This document shows, one piece after another, positions 10,097 to 20,524 of a DNA stretch of 32,537 nucleotides (its first letter is position 1; every line of letters begins with the position of its first letter). A program made the position numbers and the translations under genes. The notes beneath the pieces are model-generated. The model saw only the letters and a program-made list of their open reading frames with translations. It was not told the DNA's origin and made no database searches. The stretch lies in NCBI GenBank assembly GCA_014728075.1, contig WJMG01000007.1:1-32537 (forward strand), given 5' to 3'. Origin of the DNA: Candidatus Omnitrophota bacterium (GTDB taxonomy: Bacteria; Omnitrophota; Gorgyraeia; Tantalellales; Tantalellaceae).

Positions 10097-10144
10097 CGAA
10101 CAGCGTACAGGGTACAGCGTATAGATCTAAACGCTAAACGCTGT
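10096..10144. repeat. Heptad-periodic intergenic tract with inverted arms
   Basis: GCGAACA GCGTACA GGGTACA GCGTATA GATCTAA ACGCTAA ACGCTGT; ACAGCGTATAG (10114-10124) vs CTAAACGCTGT (10134-10144), 10/11 pairing. Confidence 0.75.
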
Positions 10145-10163
10145 ATATAAACGAAAGGACAAT

Positions 10164-11126
10164 ATGAAGGGCAAGCTGGGGGCATTCCTGAGGATATTCG
10201 TCAGCGCCGGTCTTATGGCGCTTTTACTGTGGCTTATGCGCGACGAGTTCGGCGATATCGTCGGAACCATATCTTCGGGCAACCAGCTGATGATAGCGGG
10301 GGCCATGCTGGTTTTCGCTTTGACCGCCGTGCTTCTCTCGATACGCCAGAAGATAATATTCATGGGTGAAGACCTCACTCTTCCTCTGGGCAAGTCGGTA
10401 CAGCTCACTTTTCTGGGGTATTTTTTCAATAATTTTATGCCTACGGCGGTCGGCGGAGATATAATCAAGGCGCATTACGCTTCAAAGCTGTGCCGGCATA
10501 AACTGAAATCATACGCCAGCGTCCTCATGGACCGTTTTCTCGGCCTTTATACTTTTCTTATCATAGCCGGCGCGGCGCTTGCCGTTGACAGGGGAAAGAT
10601 CGGCCTGCAGGCAGTAAGGCCCACCGTTTTCGCTCTTCTTCTGGTGGGTATAGCCGGTTTTGTGGTAGTGACCAACCGCAGGGTCTATCTTACCCTTGAG
10701 AAGGCTATAGGCCGGCTCAAGATGTTCGGACTGGGGGACAAACTTAACTCGATCTACGGCATTGTCCACGATTACAGGAACCGCTACGGCATAGTAGGCA
10801 AGTCCATAACGGTATCCATAATCTCCCAGAGCGTTTATTTTCTGGTGGTTTACATGTTCTTCCGTTCCCTGGGAAGCGATATGGGGTTGGGCAATGTGTT
10901 TCTGGTAATGCCCGTGGTGACCTTTGTCAGCATGATACCTTCAGTCGGGGGTCTGGGGGTACGAGAGGGAGCTATAGTAGCACTGTTCTCCCCCCTGGCC
11001 GGAAAAGAGACCGCCTTCGCGGTCAGTCTGCTGCTTCTTTGCGGGCTTCTGTTTCTGAGCCTGATAGGCGGCCTCATTTATCTCTGGTGGGGATTTACGG
11101 GGCATATAGATAAGGATGAGATGTAA
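10164..11126 (+). CDS. Lysylphosphatidylglycerol synthase TM / flippase-like domain membrane protein (UPF0104)
   Basis: Polytopic; QLTFLGYFFNNFMPTAVGGDIIKAHYASK and SVGGLGVREGAIVALF motifs. Confidence 0.88.
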   Translation: MKGKLGAFLRIFVSAGLMALLLWLMRDEFGDIVGTISSGNQLMIAGAMLVFALTAVLLSIRQKIIFMGEDLTLPLGKSVQLTFLGYFFNNFMPTAVGGDIIKAHYASKLCRHKLKSYASVLMDRFLGLYTFLIIAGAALAVDRGKIGLQAVRPTVFALLLVGIAGFVVVTNRRVYLTLEKAIGRLKMFGLGDKLNSIYGIVHDYRNRYGIVGKSITVSIISQSVYFLVVYMFFRSLGSDMGLGNVFLVMPVVTFVSMIPSVGGLGVREGAIVALFSPLAGKETAFAVSLLLLCGLLFLSLIGGLIYLWWGFTGHIDKDEM

Positions 11127-11131
11127 AATTT

Positions 11132-11208
11132 AGGCCAAAGGCAAAAGGCAGGGGGCGCCAGGCCAGAAAACAGCCATTTGCCCTTAGCCACCAGCCATTA
11201 GCCTTGAT
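11132..11208. repeat. Heptad-periodic intergenic tract with inverted arms
   Basis: AGGCCAA AGGCAAA AGGCAGG GGGCGCC AGGCCAG AAAACAG CCATTTG CCCTTAG CCACCAG CCATTAG CCTTGAT. Confidence 0.8.
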
Positions 11209-11221
11209 TAAGGAGGAAATC

Positions 11222-11650
11222 GTGAAGATCTTAGTCATACACGGTCCTAACCTGGACCTTCTGGGAAAAAGGGAAAAGGATATTTACGGTGAGGACACTA
11301 TAGAGACCATAAATGCCGAGATCCGGAAAGCGGCTGAGGAAAGTTCGACCGATGTCGAGTTTTTTCAGTCCAACCACGAAGGCGATATCGTCGATAAGGT
11401 CGGGTCGACGGAGTCCGACGGCATACTTATCAACCCGGCGGCGTATACCCACACCAGCGTTGCCATCAGGGATGCCATGAGTGCCAGAGAGATCCCTTCG
11501 GTCGAGGTGCACCTGTCCAATATTTACGCCCGGGAGGAGTTCCGCCACAAATCGCTGATAGCCCCGGTTGTCACCGGCCAGATAAGCGGATTCGGGAAGA
11601 AAAGCTATATTTACGGTCTCAAAGCGCTTATAGAGCTTATAAATGGATAG
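11222..11650 (+). CDS. aroQ: Type II 3-dehydroquinate dehydratase
   Basis: VKILVIHGPNLDLLGKRE, NPAAYTHTSVAIRDA, EVHLSNIYAREEFRHKS; GTG start after AAGGAGG. Confidence 0.96.
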   Translation: MKILVIHGPNLDLLGKREKDIYGEDTIETINAEIRKAAEESSTDVEFFQSNHEGDIVDKVGSTESDGILINPAAYTHTSVAIRDAMSAREIPSVEVHLSNIYAREEFRHKSLIAPVVTGQISGFGKKSYIYGLKALIELING

Positions 11651-12695
11651 AATAGAAAAGATCATAAAACAAGTCGCCCGGAAGATAGCGGACCGTTCCG
11701 TTGACGCCTTTCTCGTAAGCGATCAAAAGGACCTGCTTTATATTTCGGGTTTTTCGGTGCCCGGGGCGATGGCGTTACTGTTCCCGGACAAGCCCCCGGT
11801 TTACTTCATAGACGGGATGAATTTTTCCCTGGCTGAAGAGGAGCTTTGCGGGACGCCTTTCTCGGACCCCGTAAGGGGGGATGTGAGAAGCAACCTGGCT
11901 CAGTTCTGTTCGGAGGCCGGGATCGCCCGTTTGGGAATAGATCCGGGAGCTCTTACCAAGAAAGAAGCCGACTTTTTTTCCGACAGGCTGGATGATACCG
12001 AATTTGTGGATCTTTCCGGGTTTATCGCCGCCATGCGCTCGGTGAAGAGCGGGTCCGAGATCGTTTCCATGCGCAGGTCCGCCCGCCTGGCGTCGTCCGT
12101 ATGGAAAAAACTCCGCGGGAGCCTGTGTGCGGGCATGACGGAGATAGAGATCGCATCACTTGCCGATATGACAATAAGGGAGACCGGATGTGTCAACTCG
12201 TTCCCGACCATAGCGGCCACCGGACCTAATTCCTCTTTTCCGCACGCTGTGCCTACACGCAGAAAACTCGGAGCAGGAGAGCATCTTCTGGTGGATTTCG
12301 GGCTCATCTACAACGGCTACTGTTCTGACTTGACAAGAATATACTACAAGGGTAGAATAAACCGTCAAATCGGCGGTTTTCTTAAAGCGGTCCGTAAAGC
12401 CCGGGACGAAGCTATCGCCCGTATAAGACCCGGGGTCATGATATCGACCGTCGCCGCGCATGTTAATAATATTATTAAAGAGGAGGGCTTCGGTCCTTAC
12501 CTTCTTCACGGTTTGGGCCACGGTCTGGGCCTTGAGGTCCATGAACGGCCTTATATCGGTATATCGTGCAGGGAAAGGTTCAGGAAAGGCATGGTTGTAA
12601 CCGTCGAGCCCGGGCTTTACCTTAAAGGCCTCGGCGGGGTAAGGATCGAGGATATGGTCCTTGTAACGGCAAAAGGATGCGAGGTGTTGTCATAA
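11643..12695 (+). CDS. Xaa-Pro aminopeptidase/dipeptidase (M24B)
   Basis: M24 metal-ligand motifs (VDFGLIYNGYCSDLTR, LHGLGHGLGLEVHE, VTVEPGLYL); sits between aroQ and efp. Confidence 0.93.
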   Translation: MDRIEKIIKQVARKIADRSVDAFLVSDQKDLLYISGFSVPGAMALLFPDKPPVYFIDGMNFSLAEEELCGTPFSDPVRGDVRSNLAQFCSEAGIARLGIDPGALTKKEADFFSDRLDDTEFVDLSGFIAAMRSVKSGSEIVSMRRSARLASSVWKKLRGSLCAGMTEIEIASLADMTIRETGCVNSFPTIAATGPNSSFPHAVPTRRKLGAGEHLLVDFGLIYNGYCSDLTRIYYKGRINRQIGGFLKAVRKARDEAIARIRPGVMISTVAAHVNNIIKEEGFGPYLLHGLGHGLGLEVHERPYIGISCRERFRKGMVVTVEPGLYLKGLGGVRIEDMVLVTAKGCEVLS

Positions 12696-13252
12696 TGTTG
12701 AAAGCAGTTAATCTCCGGCCCGGGAATATAATCACATTCAAGGGCTCTCTCCACGAAGTCATCGAATACCAGCATATTAAACCCGGAAAAGGCCCGGCTT
12801 TCGTAAGGGCCAAATTCAGGAACCTTGATTCGGGCGCCATCTTCCAGGAGACCCTGAGGCCCGACGATTCCTTCCAGGACGCGTTCATCGAACAGAAGAA
12901 CATGCAGTACCTTTACAGAGACGATATGGGATACTGTCTGATGGACACGGAAACTTACGAACAGATACATGTTCCCGAAACGGTCCTGGGTGAGAAAGCG
13001 GAATTCCTTAAGGAGAACATGGAAGTGACCGTTAAGATGCACGAGGGGAAGATCCTTTCGGTTGAACCGCCCATACATGTGGTCCTGAAGGTCGTGCAGA
13101 CCGATCCCGGGTTCAAGGGCGACACCGTCAGCGGAGCGACGAAACCCGCTACTCTTGAGACCGGTAAGGTAGTGAAAGTCCCTCTGTTCGTGGAGCAGGA
13201 TACCCTTATCAAGGTCGATACGCGCACCGGCGAGTATGTGGAAAGAGCGTAA
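12695..13252 (+). CDS. efp: Elongation factor P
   Basis: MLKAVNLRPGNIITFKGSLHEVIEYQHIKPGKGPAFVRAKFRNL ... GDTVSGATKPATLETG. Confidence 0.97.
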   Translation: MLKAVNLRPGNIITFKGSLHEVIEYQHIKPGKGPAFVRAKFRNLDSGAIFQETLRPDDSFQDAFIEQKNMQYLYRDDMGYCLMDTETYEQIHVPETVLGEKAEFLKENMEVTVKMHEGKILSVEPPIHVVLKVVQTDPGFKGDTVSGATKPATLETGKVVKVPLFVEQDTLIKVDTRTGEYVERA

Positions 13253-13272
13253 GAGGAAACTATTCTTTGCTT

Positions 13273-13366
13273 GATCCCGCTTTCGCGGTAATGACATTTT
13301 TTACTTTTGTTCCGAGAGATCAAAGATAGAAATTGTCATCCCCGCAAAGGGTTTGAGCGGGGATCA
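13273..13366. repeat. Pair of inverted dRS3-like GC hairpin motifs in efp-accB intergenic region
   Basis: gatcccgctttcgcggtaatgaca (13273-13296) opposed to tgtcatccccgcaaagggtttgagcggggat (13334-13364); ATCCCCGC/GCGGGGAT perfect stem. Confidence 0.6.
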
Positions 13367-13419
13367 CGATAAAGTATATACCAAAACATTTGGTAACAAT
13401 GTCCATGAAGGGGAGCAAT

Positions 13420-13884
13420 ATGAATATCAAGAAGATCCAGGAACTTATCGAGCTCATGAGCGCCAACGAGCTTACGGAAGTCGAGATCGAACAGGAAGGC
13501 CTTAAGATCAGGCTTATCAAGAAACCGTCCGGGGTTATCGAGCAGGCCGTTTTACCGGCCGTCCCCGCAGGTCCCCAGCCGGCCCAGGCCGCCCCGCAGA
13601 GCGTTCCTCAGCAGACTCAGGAGCCTCAGGCGTCCGCTTCGAACCTTAAAGAGGTCAAGGCTCCGATGGTCGGTACTTTTTACAGGTCGCCCTCCCCGGA
13701 GGAACCGGCTTATGTTGAAGTAGGCGATGTCATCAAACCGGGCGCGGTTCTTTGCATAGTAGAAGCGATGAAGCTCATGAACGAGGTAAAAGCCGAGTTC
13801 GGAGGAAGGATAGCGGAGATCTGCGTCGATAACGCCGAGGCAGTAGAGTTTGGCCAGCCGCTTTTCCGTGTGGAGCCGGCCTGA
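13420..13884 (+). CDS. accB: Acetyl-CoA carboxylase biotin carboxyl carrier protein
   Basis: VEAMKLMNEVKAE biotinylation motif; Pro/Gln/Ala linker; precedes accC. Confidence 0.96.
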   Translation: MNIKKIQELIELMSANELTEVEIEQEGLKIRLIKKPSGVIEQAVLPAVPAGPQPAQAAPQSVPQQTQEPQASASNLKEVKAPMVGTFYRSPSPEEPAYVEVGDVIKPGAVLCIVEAMKLMNEVKAEFGGRIAEICVDNAEAVEFGQPLFRVEPA

Positions 13885-13926
13885 GGCGTTTTTGTACTCT
13901 TTCACAATTAAATCAGGGACCGTATT

Positions 13927-15273
<1,347 letters not shown>

Positions 15274-15304
15274 TGCCGCTTACTCCATATAAAAGGAGGG
15301 TAAA

Positions 15305-15922
15305 ATGAGATTTTTCAGGAAAACAGCTATCTTTATAAACATGATACTCATGCTTTTCGTGGGGCTTGTGGCTCTGGCCATCGCGGTAAAGGCCCTTCCG
15401 GCTGAAACCGCCTCAAAAGCCCTCGGAAGGGTTTACGCTTCCGCCGAGCTGCAGGCGGCAGCGGGCGTGTTCGGCGCTTTTTTCATACTTACCGGGCTGT
15501 GGGGGACCCTGAGGTCCCTCAAGAAGCTCAAAAAGAGCAAACTCATAACTTTCCGGAACCCGGACGGTGAGGTCACGGTCTCCGTTTCCGCGATAGAGGG
15601 CTATGTCCTTCGCGTGGCAAGGGAAATACCCGGGATAAAGGATGTCAAGTCCAATGTAAGCGTTAACAAGAAAGGTATAAACATTAAAAGTTATGTTTCG
15701 ATGGTCGCGGGAACTAACATCCCCGAAGCGACCGAAATGATACAGATGACCGTAAAAAGCAAGGTCCAGGATATGCTCGGGGTCGAGGAAAAGATCAATA
15801 TAAGCATGCACATAAACAAGATCCTCAAGGGCCCCGAAGGAGTGCCGGCGCAGACGCCTCCCGAGGAAGAAGAGATCGAAGAGCCGTCCGGAGAAAGGGC
15901 CGTGCCTTACAGGGAGATGTGA
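15305..15922 (+). CDS. Alkaline shock response membrane anchor protein AmaP / Asp23-like
   Basis: Two N-terminal TM helices then Asp23-like VSVSAIEGYVLRVAREIPGIKDVKSNVSVNKKGINIKSYVSMVAGTNIPE. Confidence 0.8.
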   Translation: MRFFRKTAIFINMILMLFVGLVALAIAVKALPAETASKALGRVYASAELQAAAGVFGAFFILTGLWGTLRSLKKLKKSKLITFRNPDGEVTVSVSAIEGYVLRVAREIPGIKDVKSNVSVNKKGINIKSYVSMVAGTNIPEATEMIQMTVKSKVQDMLGVEEKINISMHINKILKGPEGVPAQTPPEEEEIEEPSGERAVPYREM

Positions 15923-16509
15923 AACGGATGGATGTCGAACAACGGGTGAGAGATCTTTTCAAGGAGAGCGTTCGGGCGAAGGAAGCTTTTCGGGAAGACG
16001 AAGGATGTGTGCGGGCCGTAAGTTCCGCGGCCGAGGCCATTGCCGGGTGCCTTAAAAGGGGCGGCCAGATACTGGTTTTCGGCAACGGAGGAAGCGCCGC
16101 CGACAGCCAGCACCTCGCCGCAGAGCTTGTCGTGCGCTTCGAGTCCGACAGAAAAGCCCTTCCGTGTATTTCCCTTAATGTCAATAACTCCGTTCTCACG
16201 GCCGCCGGTAACGATTACAGCTTCGAAGAGATCTTCAGCAGGCAGATAGAGGCTCTGGGTCGTCCCGGGGACATTGCCTTCGCCATCTCCACGAGCGGCA
16301 ATTCGCCCAATGTCACAAAAGGCGCACGCGCGGCCAGGGAGAAAGGCCTGAAAGTAATATCCCTGACCGGAAAGTCCGGCGGCGCTCTGGCGGCGCTCTC
16401 GGATATCGCCGTAATAGCGCCATCGGAGGTTACGGCCCGGATACAGGAAGTCCACATAACCGCTATACACGCTATCTGCAAACTTGTCGAGGAAGCGTTC
16501 ACGAAATGA
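15919..16509 (+). CDS. gmhA: SIS-domain phosphoheptose isomerase
   Basis: [54 protein letters not shown] 15919 or ATG 15928. Confidence 0.92.
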   Translation: MKRMDVEQRVRDLFKESVRAKEAFREDEGCVRAVSSAAEAIAGCLKRGGQILVFGNGGSAADSQHLAAELVVRFESDRKALPCISLNVNNSVLTAAGNDYSFEEIFSRQIEALGRPGDIAFAISTSGNSPNVTKGARAAREKGLKVISLTGKSGGALAALSDIAVIAPSEVTARIQEVHITAIHAICKLVEEAFTK

Positions 16510-16976
16510 TATCGGATAAGATCATTACAGCCGGGGTGGAAGAGGTCATAAAAGATCCGGGCGCGAAGATAGGGTTCACCAACGGCTGTTTCGATATTTT
16601 ACATGCCGGCCATGTGAAATACCTTGAAGAGGCTAAAAATCTATGCGATATCCTTTTTGTGGGGGTCAACAGTGATTCATCGGTCAGGAGGCTGAAAGGC
16701 GACGAAAGGCCGGTGAACGGAGAACGGGCCCGGATGGAAGTCGTCGCCGCGCTGGAAAGCGTGGATTTCGTCCTTAAGTTCGAGGAAGATACTCCTATCC
16801 GACTTATAGAGGCGATAGAGCCGGATGTGCTGTTCAAGGGCGGGGACTGGAAAGAAGATGACATCGTGGGATCCGATATAGTGAAAGCGGGTGGGGGCAA
16901 GGTAGTCGTCATACCTTTCGTGGAAGGATTTTCTACTACGGGAACCATAGAGAAACTTAAGCGGAAACAAAGCTAG
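16506..16976 (+). CDS. D-glycero-beta-D-manno-heptose 1-phosphate adenylyltransferase (RfaE domain II, standalone)
   Basis: [47 protein letters not shown] overlap with gmhA. Confidence 0.93.
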   Translation: MISDKIITAGVEEVIKDPGAKIGFTNGCFDILHAGHVKYLEEAKNLCDILFVGVNSDSSVRRLKGDERPVNGERARMEVVAALESVDFVLKFEEDTPIRLIEAIEPDVLFKGGDWKEDDIVGSDIVKAGGGKVVVIPFVEGFSTTGTIEKLKRKQS

Positions 16977-17012
16977 CTATTCTCGCGGAGCGAGCAGACG
17001 AAAGGGAACAGG

Positions 17013-17438
17013 ATGGATACGGGCGTATACAGGATCATCGACGCTAACCTCAACAGGGTAATGGAAGGGACCAGGGTATGTGAGGATATAGTCAGGTTCT
17101 CCTCGGACAACGAGAAGCTCACCAGGCGGCTCAAGGATCTCAGACACGATATATTCACGGCCATAAAGGACCTGCGGAAAGAACATCTTGACGAACTGGT
17201 CTCGGCGCGCAATATAGAGGATGTTGGCCTCAAGTCCAACGATTCCGAGAAGAAGAGGGCGGACCTGGTCGACCTGTTCCTCGCCAACACGCAGAGAGGA
17301 AAAGAATCGTTGCGTGTTCTTGAGGAAGTCCTGAAACTGTTTGACGCGGAACTTTCCCAGAAGTTCAAGAGCTTCCGTTTTAAATTGTACGATATAGAGA
17401 AGAAAGCGGTAAAAGAGATAGAGAAGATAGCGAAATAA
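17013..17438 (+). CDS. ThiD2-like domain protein (thiamine-biosynthesis-associated), standalone
   Basis: YRIIDANLNRVMEGTRVCEDIVRFSSDNEKLTRRLKDLRHDI and RGKESLRVLEEVLKLFDAELSQKFKSFRFKLYDIEK; resembles the N-terminal extension of some ThiE proteins; thiC follows. Confidence 0.7.
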   Translation: MDTGVYRIIDANLNRVMEGTRVCEDIVRFSSDNEKLTRRLKDLRHDIFTAIKDLRKEHLDELVSARNIEDVGLKSNDSEKKRADLVDLFLANTQRGKESLRVLEEVLKLFDAELSQKFKSFRFKLYDIEKKAVKEIEKIAK

Positions 17439-17494
17439 CAGGCCGGAGGCGTGAGGCTATGGCCTCTAGCCTGTTGCCTCCTGCCTGTTCTATA
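17439..17494. repeat. Heptad-periodic hairpin in the ThiD2-thiC intergenic region
   Basis: CAGGCCG GAGGCGT GAGGCTA TGGCCTC TAGCCTG TTGCCTC CTGCCTG TTC; AACAGGCCGGAGGC (17437-17450) vs GCCTCCTGCCTGTT (17476-17489) 13/14 pairing; inner GAGGC-tatg-GCCTC. Confidence 0.8.
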
Positions 17495-17503
17495 GGAGAT
17501 CCC

Positions 17504-18787
17504 ATGATACGCGTTAACGATGATGTTTTGAGAAAAGCAGCCGCGAAAGAGGACGCAAGCCTGGAGCATATAAAGGCGGGCCTTGCTGCGGGGACCATAG
17601 TTATCCCGGCGAACAACCGGCGTTCTATGGATAAACCCTGCGCCGTGGGCAAAGGCCTCAAGACCAAGGTCAATGCTAATATAGGCGTTTCCCACGGCTA
17701 TTCGGACATAGACGCCGAGATCCGCAAGATGGAGGCGGCTGTCGACGCGGGAGCGGACGCCCTGATGGACCTTTCAACCGGGCCGCTGGTCAAAAAGCTC
17801 AGGGAAAAGATCATGTCCCTCTGCCCGATACCCGTGGGCACGGTGCCCATATACGAGATAGCCGACGAACCCGAGGGGGCTTTCCTGTCGCGCGGAGAGG
17901 AGGATTTTCTCGATGTTCTCCGGCAACAGGCGGAGGCGGGAGTGGACTTTTTTACCATACACGCGGGCATATCGCTCGATATAGCGCGCAGGGCAGCCGA
18001 GAACAGGCGGGTCATGAACATAGTCAGCCGCGGGGGAGCGCTGCTAGCATCCTGGATGCTCAGCGGTGACAGGGAGAACCCCTTCCTTTCCCGGTACGAC
18101 GATGTGCTGGATATACTTAAGGAATATGATATCACTATAAGCCTGGGCGACAGCCTGAGGCCCGGTTCGGTCTGCGATGCCACGGACGATCTTCAGATAA
18201 GTGAACTCGTTCTTCTGGGAGAACTCCAGCGAAGGGCTTTTGAAAAAGATGTACAGGTAATAATAGAGGGACCGGGACATGTGCCCCTCGACCAGATAGA
18301 AGCGAATGTCAAACTGGAGAAATCCCTGTGCCACGGAGCGCCTTTTTATGTGCTGGGGCCCTTGGTCACTGACGCGGCCCCTGGCTACGATCACATCGTC
18401 TCCGCCATCGGGGGCGCTATCGCCGCTTCAGCGGGAGCGGATTTTCTCTGTTATGTTACCCCGGCAGAACATCTGCGGCTTCCCGGTGAAGATGATGTCA
18501 GAAGCGGCGTGATAGCCTCCAAGATAGCGGCCCACGCGGCGGACATAGTCAAAGGAGTGCCTTCGGCCATCCAACTAGACCGGAAGATCTCCGAAGCCAG
18601 AGCGGCCAGGGACTGGAAAAGACAGTTCGCTCTGGCGCTTGATCCCCGGCTTCCGGAGAAGGTAAGGAAATCGCAGGAGCCGGACAAGGAAGATGTATGC
18701 ACCATGTGTTCGGAATACTGTTCTATAAAGATAATGGAAGATTGCGTAAAGGCGCGCCAAGCGCTTAACGAAAGCGGGAGCAAATAA
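17504..18787 (+). CDS. thiC: Phosphomethylpyrimidine synthase
   Basis: KVNANIGVSHGYSDIDAEIRKMEAAVDAGADALMDLSTG, EGPGHVPLDQIEANV, C-terminal CTMCSEYCSIK Fe-S motif. Confidence 0.97.
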   Translation: MIRVNDDVLRKAAAKEDASLEHIKAGLAAGTIVIPANNRRSMDKPCAVGKGLKTKVNANIGVSHGYSDIDAEIRKMEAAVDAGADALMDLSTGPLVKKLREKIMSLCPIPVGTVPIYEIADEPEGAFLSRGEEDFLDVLRQQAEAGVDFFTIHAGISLDIARRAAENRRVMNIVSRGGALLASWMLSGDRENPFLSRYDDVLDILKEYDITISLGDSLRPGSVCDATDDLQISELVLLGELQRRAFEKDVQVIIEGPGHVPLDQIEANVKLEKSLCHGAPFYVLGPLVTDAAPGYDHIVSAIGGAIAASAGADFLCYVTPAEHLRLPGEDDVRSGVIASKIAAHAADIVKGVPSAIQLDRKISEARAARDWKRQFALALDPRLPEKVRKSQEPDKEDVCTMCSEYCSIKIMEDCVKARQALNESGSK

Positions 18788-19686
18788 TGAGGTTAACGGT
18801 ACTGGGGTCGACGGCGCTGGATTCGATAGAGACACCCTTCGGGAACAGGAAAGAGATACTGGGCGGTTCGGCCACCTACGCATCCGTGAGTGCCTCCTTT
18901 TTTACCCCCGTTAATCTCATGAGCGTAGTGGGAAGCGATTTCCCCGCGAGATACCTCTCCATGTTCGACAAAAGAGGGATAGACACATCCTCCCTAGAGA
19001 TAAAGAAGGGCAAAACTTTCCGCTGGAAAGCGAAATACAATTACGATATGAGCGTGGCCACGACCCTCAGCACTAAACTGGGGGTATTTGACGGATACAT
19101 GCCCGAGGTGCCTGATTCACTGAGTTCCAGCTGCAACCTGCTCCTGGCGAACATCGATCCGGACCTCCAGAACCATGTCCTTAAGAAACTGAAGCCGGCC
19201 GGCCTGGTGGCGTGCGATACGATGAACCTCTGGATAGACCTCAAGAAACGGTCCCTGCTCAAGCTTCTCAAGAAAGTCGATCTTCTGCTCCTGAACGACG
19301 CCGAGGCCAGGCAGCTTTCAGGCGAAGAGGGCCTTTTCGCCGCGGCCAAGTGGATCTCATCTAAGGGCGTAAAGATGGTCGTTATCAAAAAGGGCGAACA
19401 CGGCGCGCTTTTCTTTTCCAAAAAGCTCGGATTTATAGTCCCGGCCTATTTGCTCGAGGTCATAAAGGACCCCACCGGCGCCGGGGACACCTTCGCCGGG
19501 GCCATGATGGGGTACCTCTCAAGATGCAGGAAAATTAACGACAGGAACTTGAGAAGAGGCCTTGTTTATGGTACTATAATGTCGTCTTTCGCGGTTGAAA
19601 GGTTCTCGGCCGACGGCCTGATCAAGACCACGCCGAAGGATATCAGAGATCGTTACTCGCATTTTGAAAAGCTGACAAGGTTCTAA
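18787..19686 (+). CDS. PfkB family carbohydrate/nucleoside kinase
   Basis: LGGSATYASVSASFF and DPTGAGDTFAGAMMGYLS signatures. Confidence 0.88.
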   Translation: MRLTVLGSTALDSIETPFGNRKEILGGSATYASVSASFFTPVNLMSVVGSDFPARYLSMFDKRGIDTSSLEIKKGKTFRWKAKYNYDMSVATTLSTKLGVFDGYMPEVPDSLSSSCNLLLANIDPDLQNHVLKKLKPAGLVACDTMNLWIDLKKRSLLKLLKKVDLLLLNDAEARQLSGEEGLFAAAKWISSKGVKMVVIKKGEHGALFFSKKLGFIVPAYLLEVIKDPTGAGDTFAGAMMGYLSRCRKINDRNLRRGLVYGTIMSSFAVERFSADGLIKTTPKDIRDRYSHFEKLTRF

Positions 19687-19796
19687 GTAAAAAGTAAAAA
19701 GGATAGGTAGTTTCTGGGACAAGCTCTTTAAAATAAATTGCAACAGTTCTAGAATTTCCTATATTTTTAACTTTTTACTTTTAACTTTTTCCTTAA
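19685..19796. repeat. AT-rich heptad-periodic inverted tract
   Basis: AAGTAAA AAGTAAA AAGGATA ... TTTTTAA CTTTTTA CTTTTAA CTTTTTC; arms reverse-complementary in consensus. Confidence 0.7.
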
Positions 19797-19820
19797 GATG
19801 CTGGTTTAGAGGAAATACGA

Positions 19821-19894
19821 GCGAGCGTAGTACAATGGCAGTACACCAGCTTCCCAAGCTGGCTACGGGGGTTCGATTCCCCTCGCTCGCTCCA
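19821..19894 (+). tRNA. tRNA-Gly (anticodon CCC)
   Basis: Cloverleaf: acceptor GCGAGCG/CGCTCGC, anticodon arm CCAGC-TTCCCAA-GCTGG, T loop TTCGATT, encoded CCA. Confidence 0.95.
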
Positions 19895-19903
19895 AATTTT
19901 AAG

Positions 19904-19939
19904 ATAGCCCGGTTGATATTCAGCCGGGCTATTCTTTTC
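19904..19939 (+). terminator. Hairpin after tRNA-Gly, terminator-like
   Basis: ATAGCCCGG-TTGATATTCAG-CCGGGCTAT followed by TCTTTTCC. Confidence 0.65.
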
Positions 19940-20120
19940 CTTGGGCTTTGATATGTCCCTTCGCAGGATGTAATATTTTCTTCCAGCGGAAAATATTACT
20001 CGATATTGTCCTCGCAAATCTGCTTTTCAAGCAGATACCAAGCTTGCTCGAACAATAGACGCCGTTGTCGTAACATATCAAAGCCCTTCCTGTAGCCATC
20101 TGAATATCAACCGATGTGGC

Positions 20121-20190
20121 AAATTTGGAGCGAGCGAGGGGAATCGAGATGCTTTCGTAGCATCATTGGGAAGCATTCAGTTTAGAATGG
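20121..20190 (-). pseudogene. Degenerate inverted copy of tRNA-Gly (tRNA pseudogene-like)
   Basis: 20121-20147 is the exact reverse complement of 19873-19899 (27 nt, T-arm/acceptor/CCA plus flank); TTGGGAAGC (20166-20174) matches the anticodon-loop segment. Confidence 0.75.
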
Positions 20191-20483
20191 GGGGGAGTTA
20201 TGTCCCCCAAACCCCCTAAAGTTGTTGTCCCGCTGAATCGTAGACGAGAGCGGGAGTTTATGCATGCGATAGTGGTATAGCGTACCTTTGTTAGGCATAT
20301 AGCAGTAAAAATAAAAGATGTCATCCCCGAAACGGGTTTGAAAGTTTGCCTTTTGTTTGTGATAAGGACATAACGAGTGAGGGGGGATCGAACTGGAGGA
20401 GCCGGTCTTTACTATAGCGAGCTGCGATGAATAAGAGCAGCGAAGCGCATGCCCGGCGACGGATGGCTGACCGGAGGGCGAAA

Positions 20484-20524
20484 ATAAGATCCTGCGCGAG
20501 CCCTGGGCGAGGGCAGGATCTTAT
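20484..20524. other. Strong hairpin in non-coding region
   Basis: ATAAGATCCTGC (20484-20495) / GCAGGATCTTAT (20513-20524), perfect 12-bp stem. Confidence 0.7.

Noticed and set aside
18787-19686. PfkB kinase as the missing HldA (RfaE domain I) partner of the 16506 adenylyltransferase
   Set aside because: The motifs support a general PfkB kinase only; thi genes intervene and nothing specific to heptose kinases was recognised
19793-20017. 74-aa minus-strand ORF (SERGESNPRSQLGKLVYCHCTT)
   Set aside because: Antisense translation of the tRNA-Gly gene; a common annotation artefact
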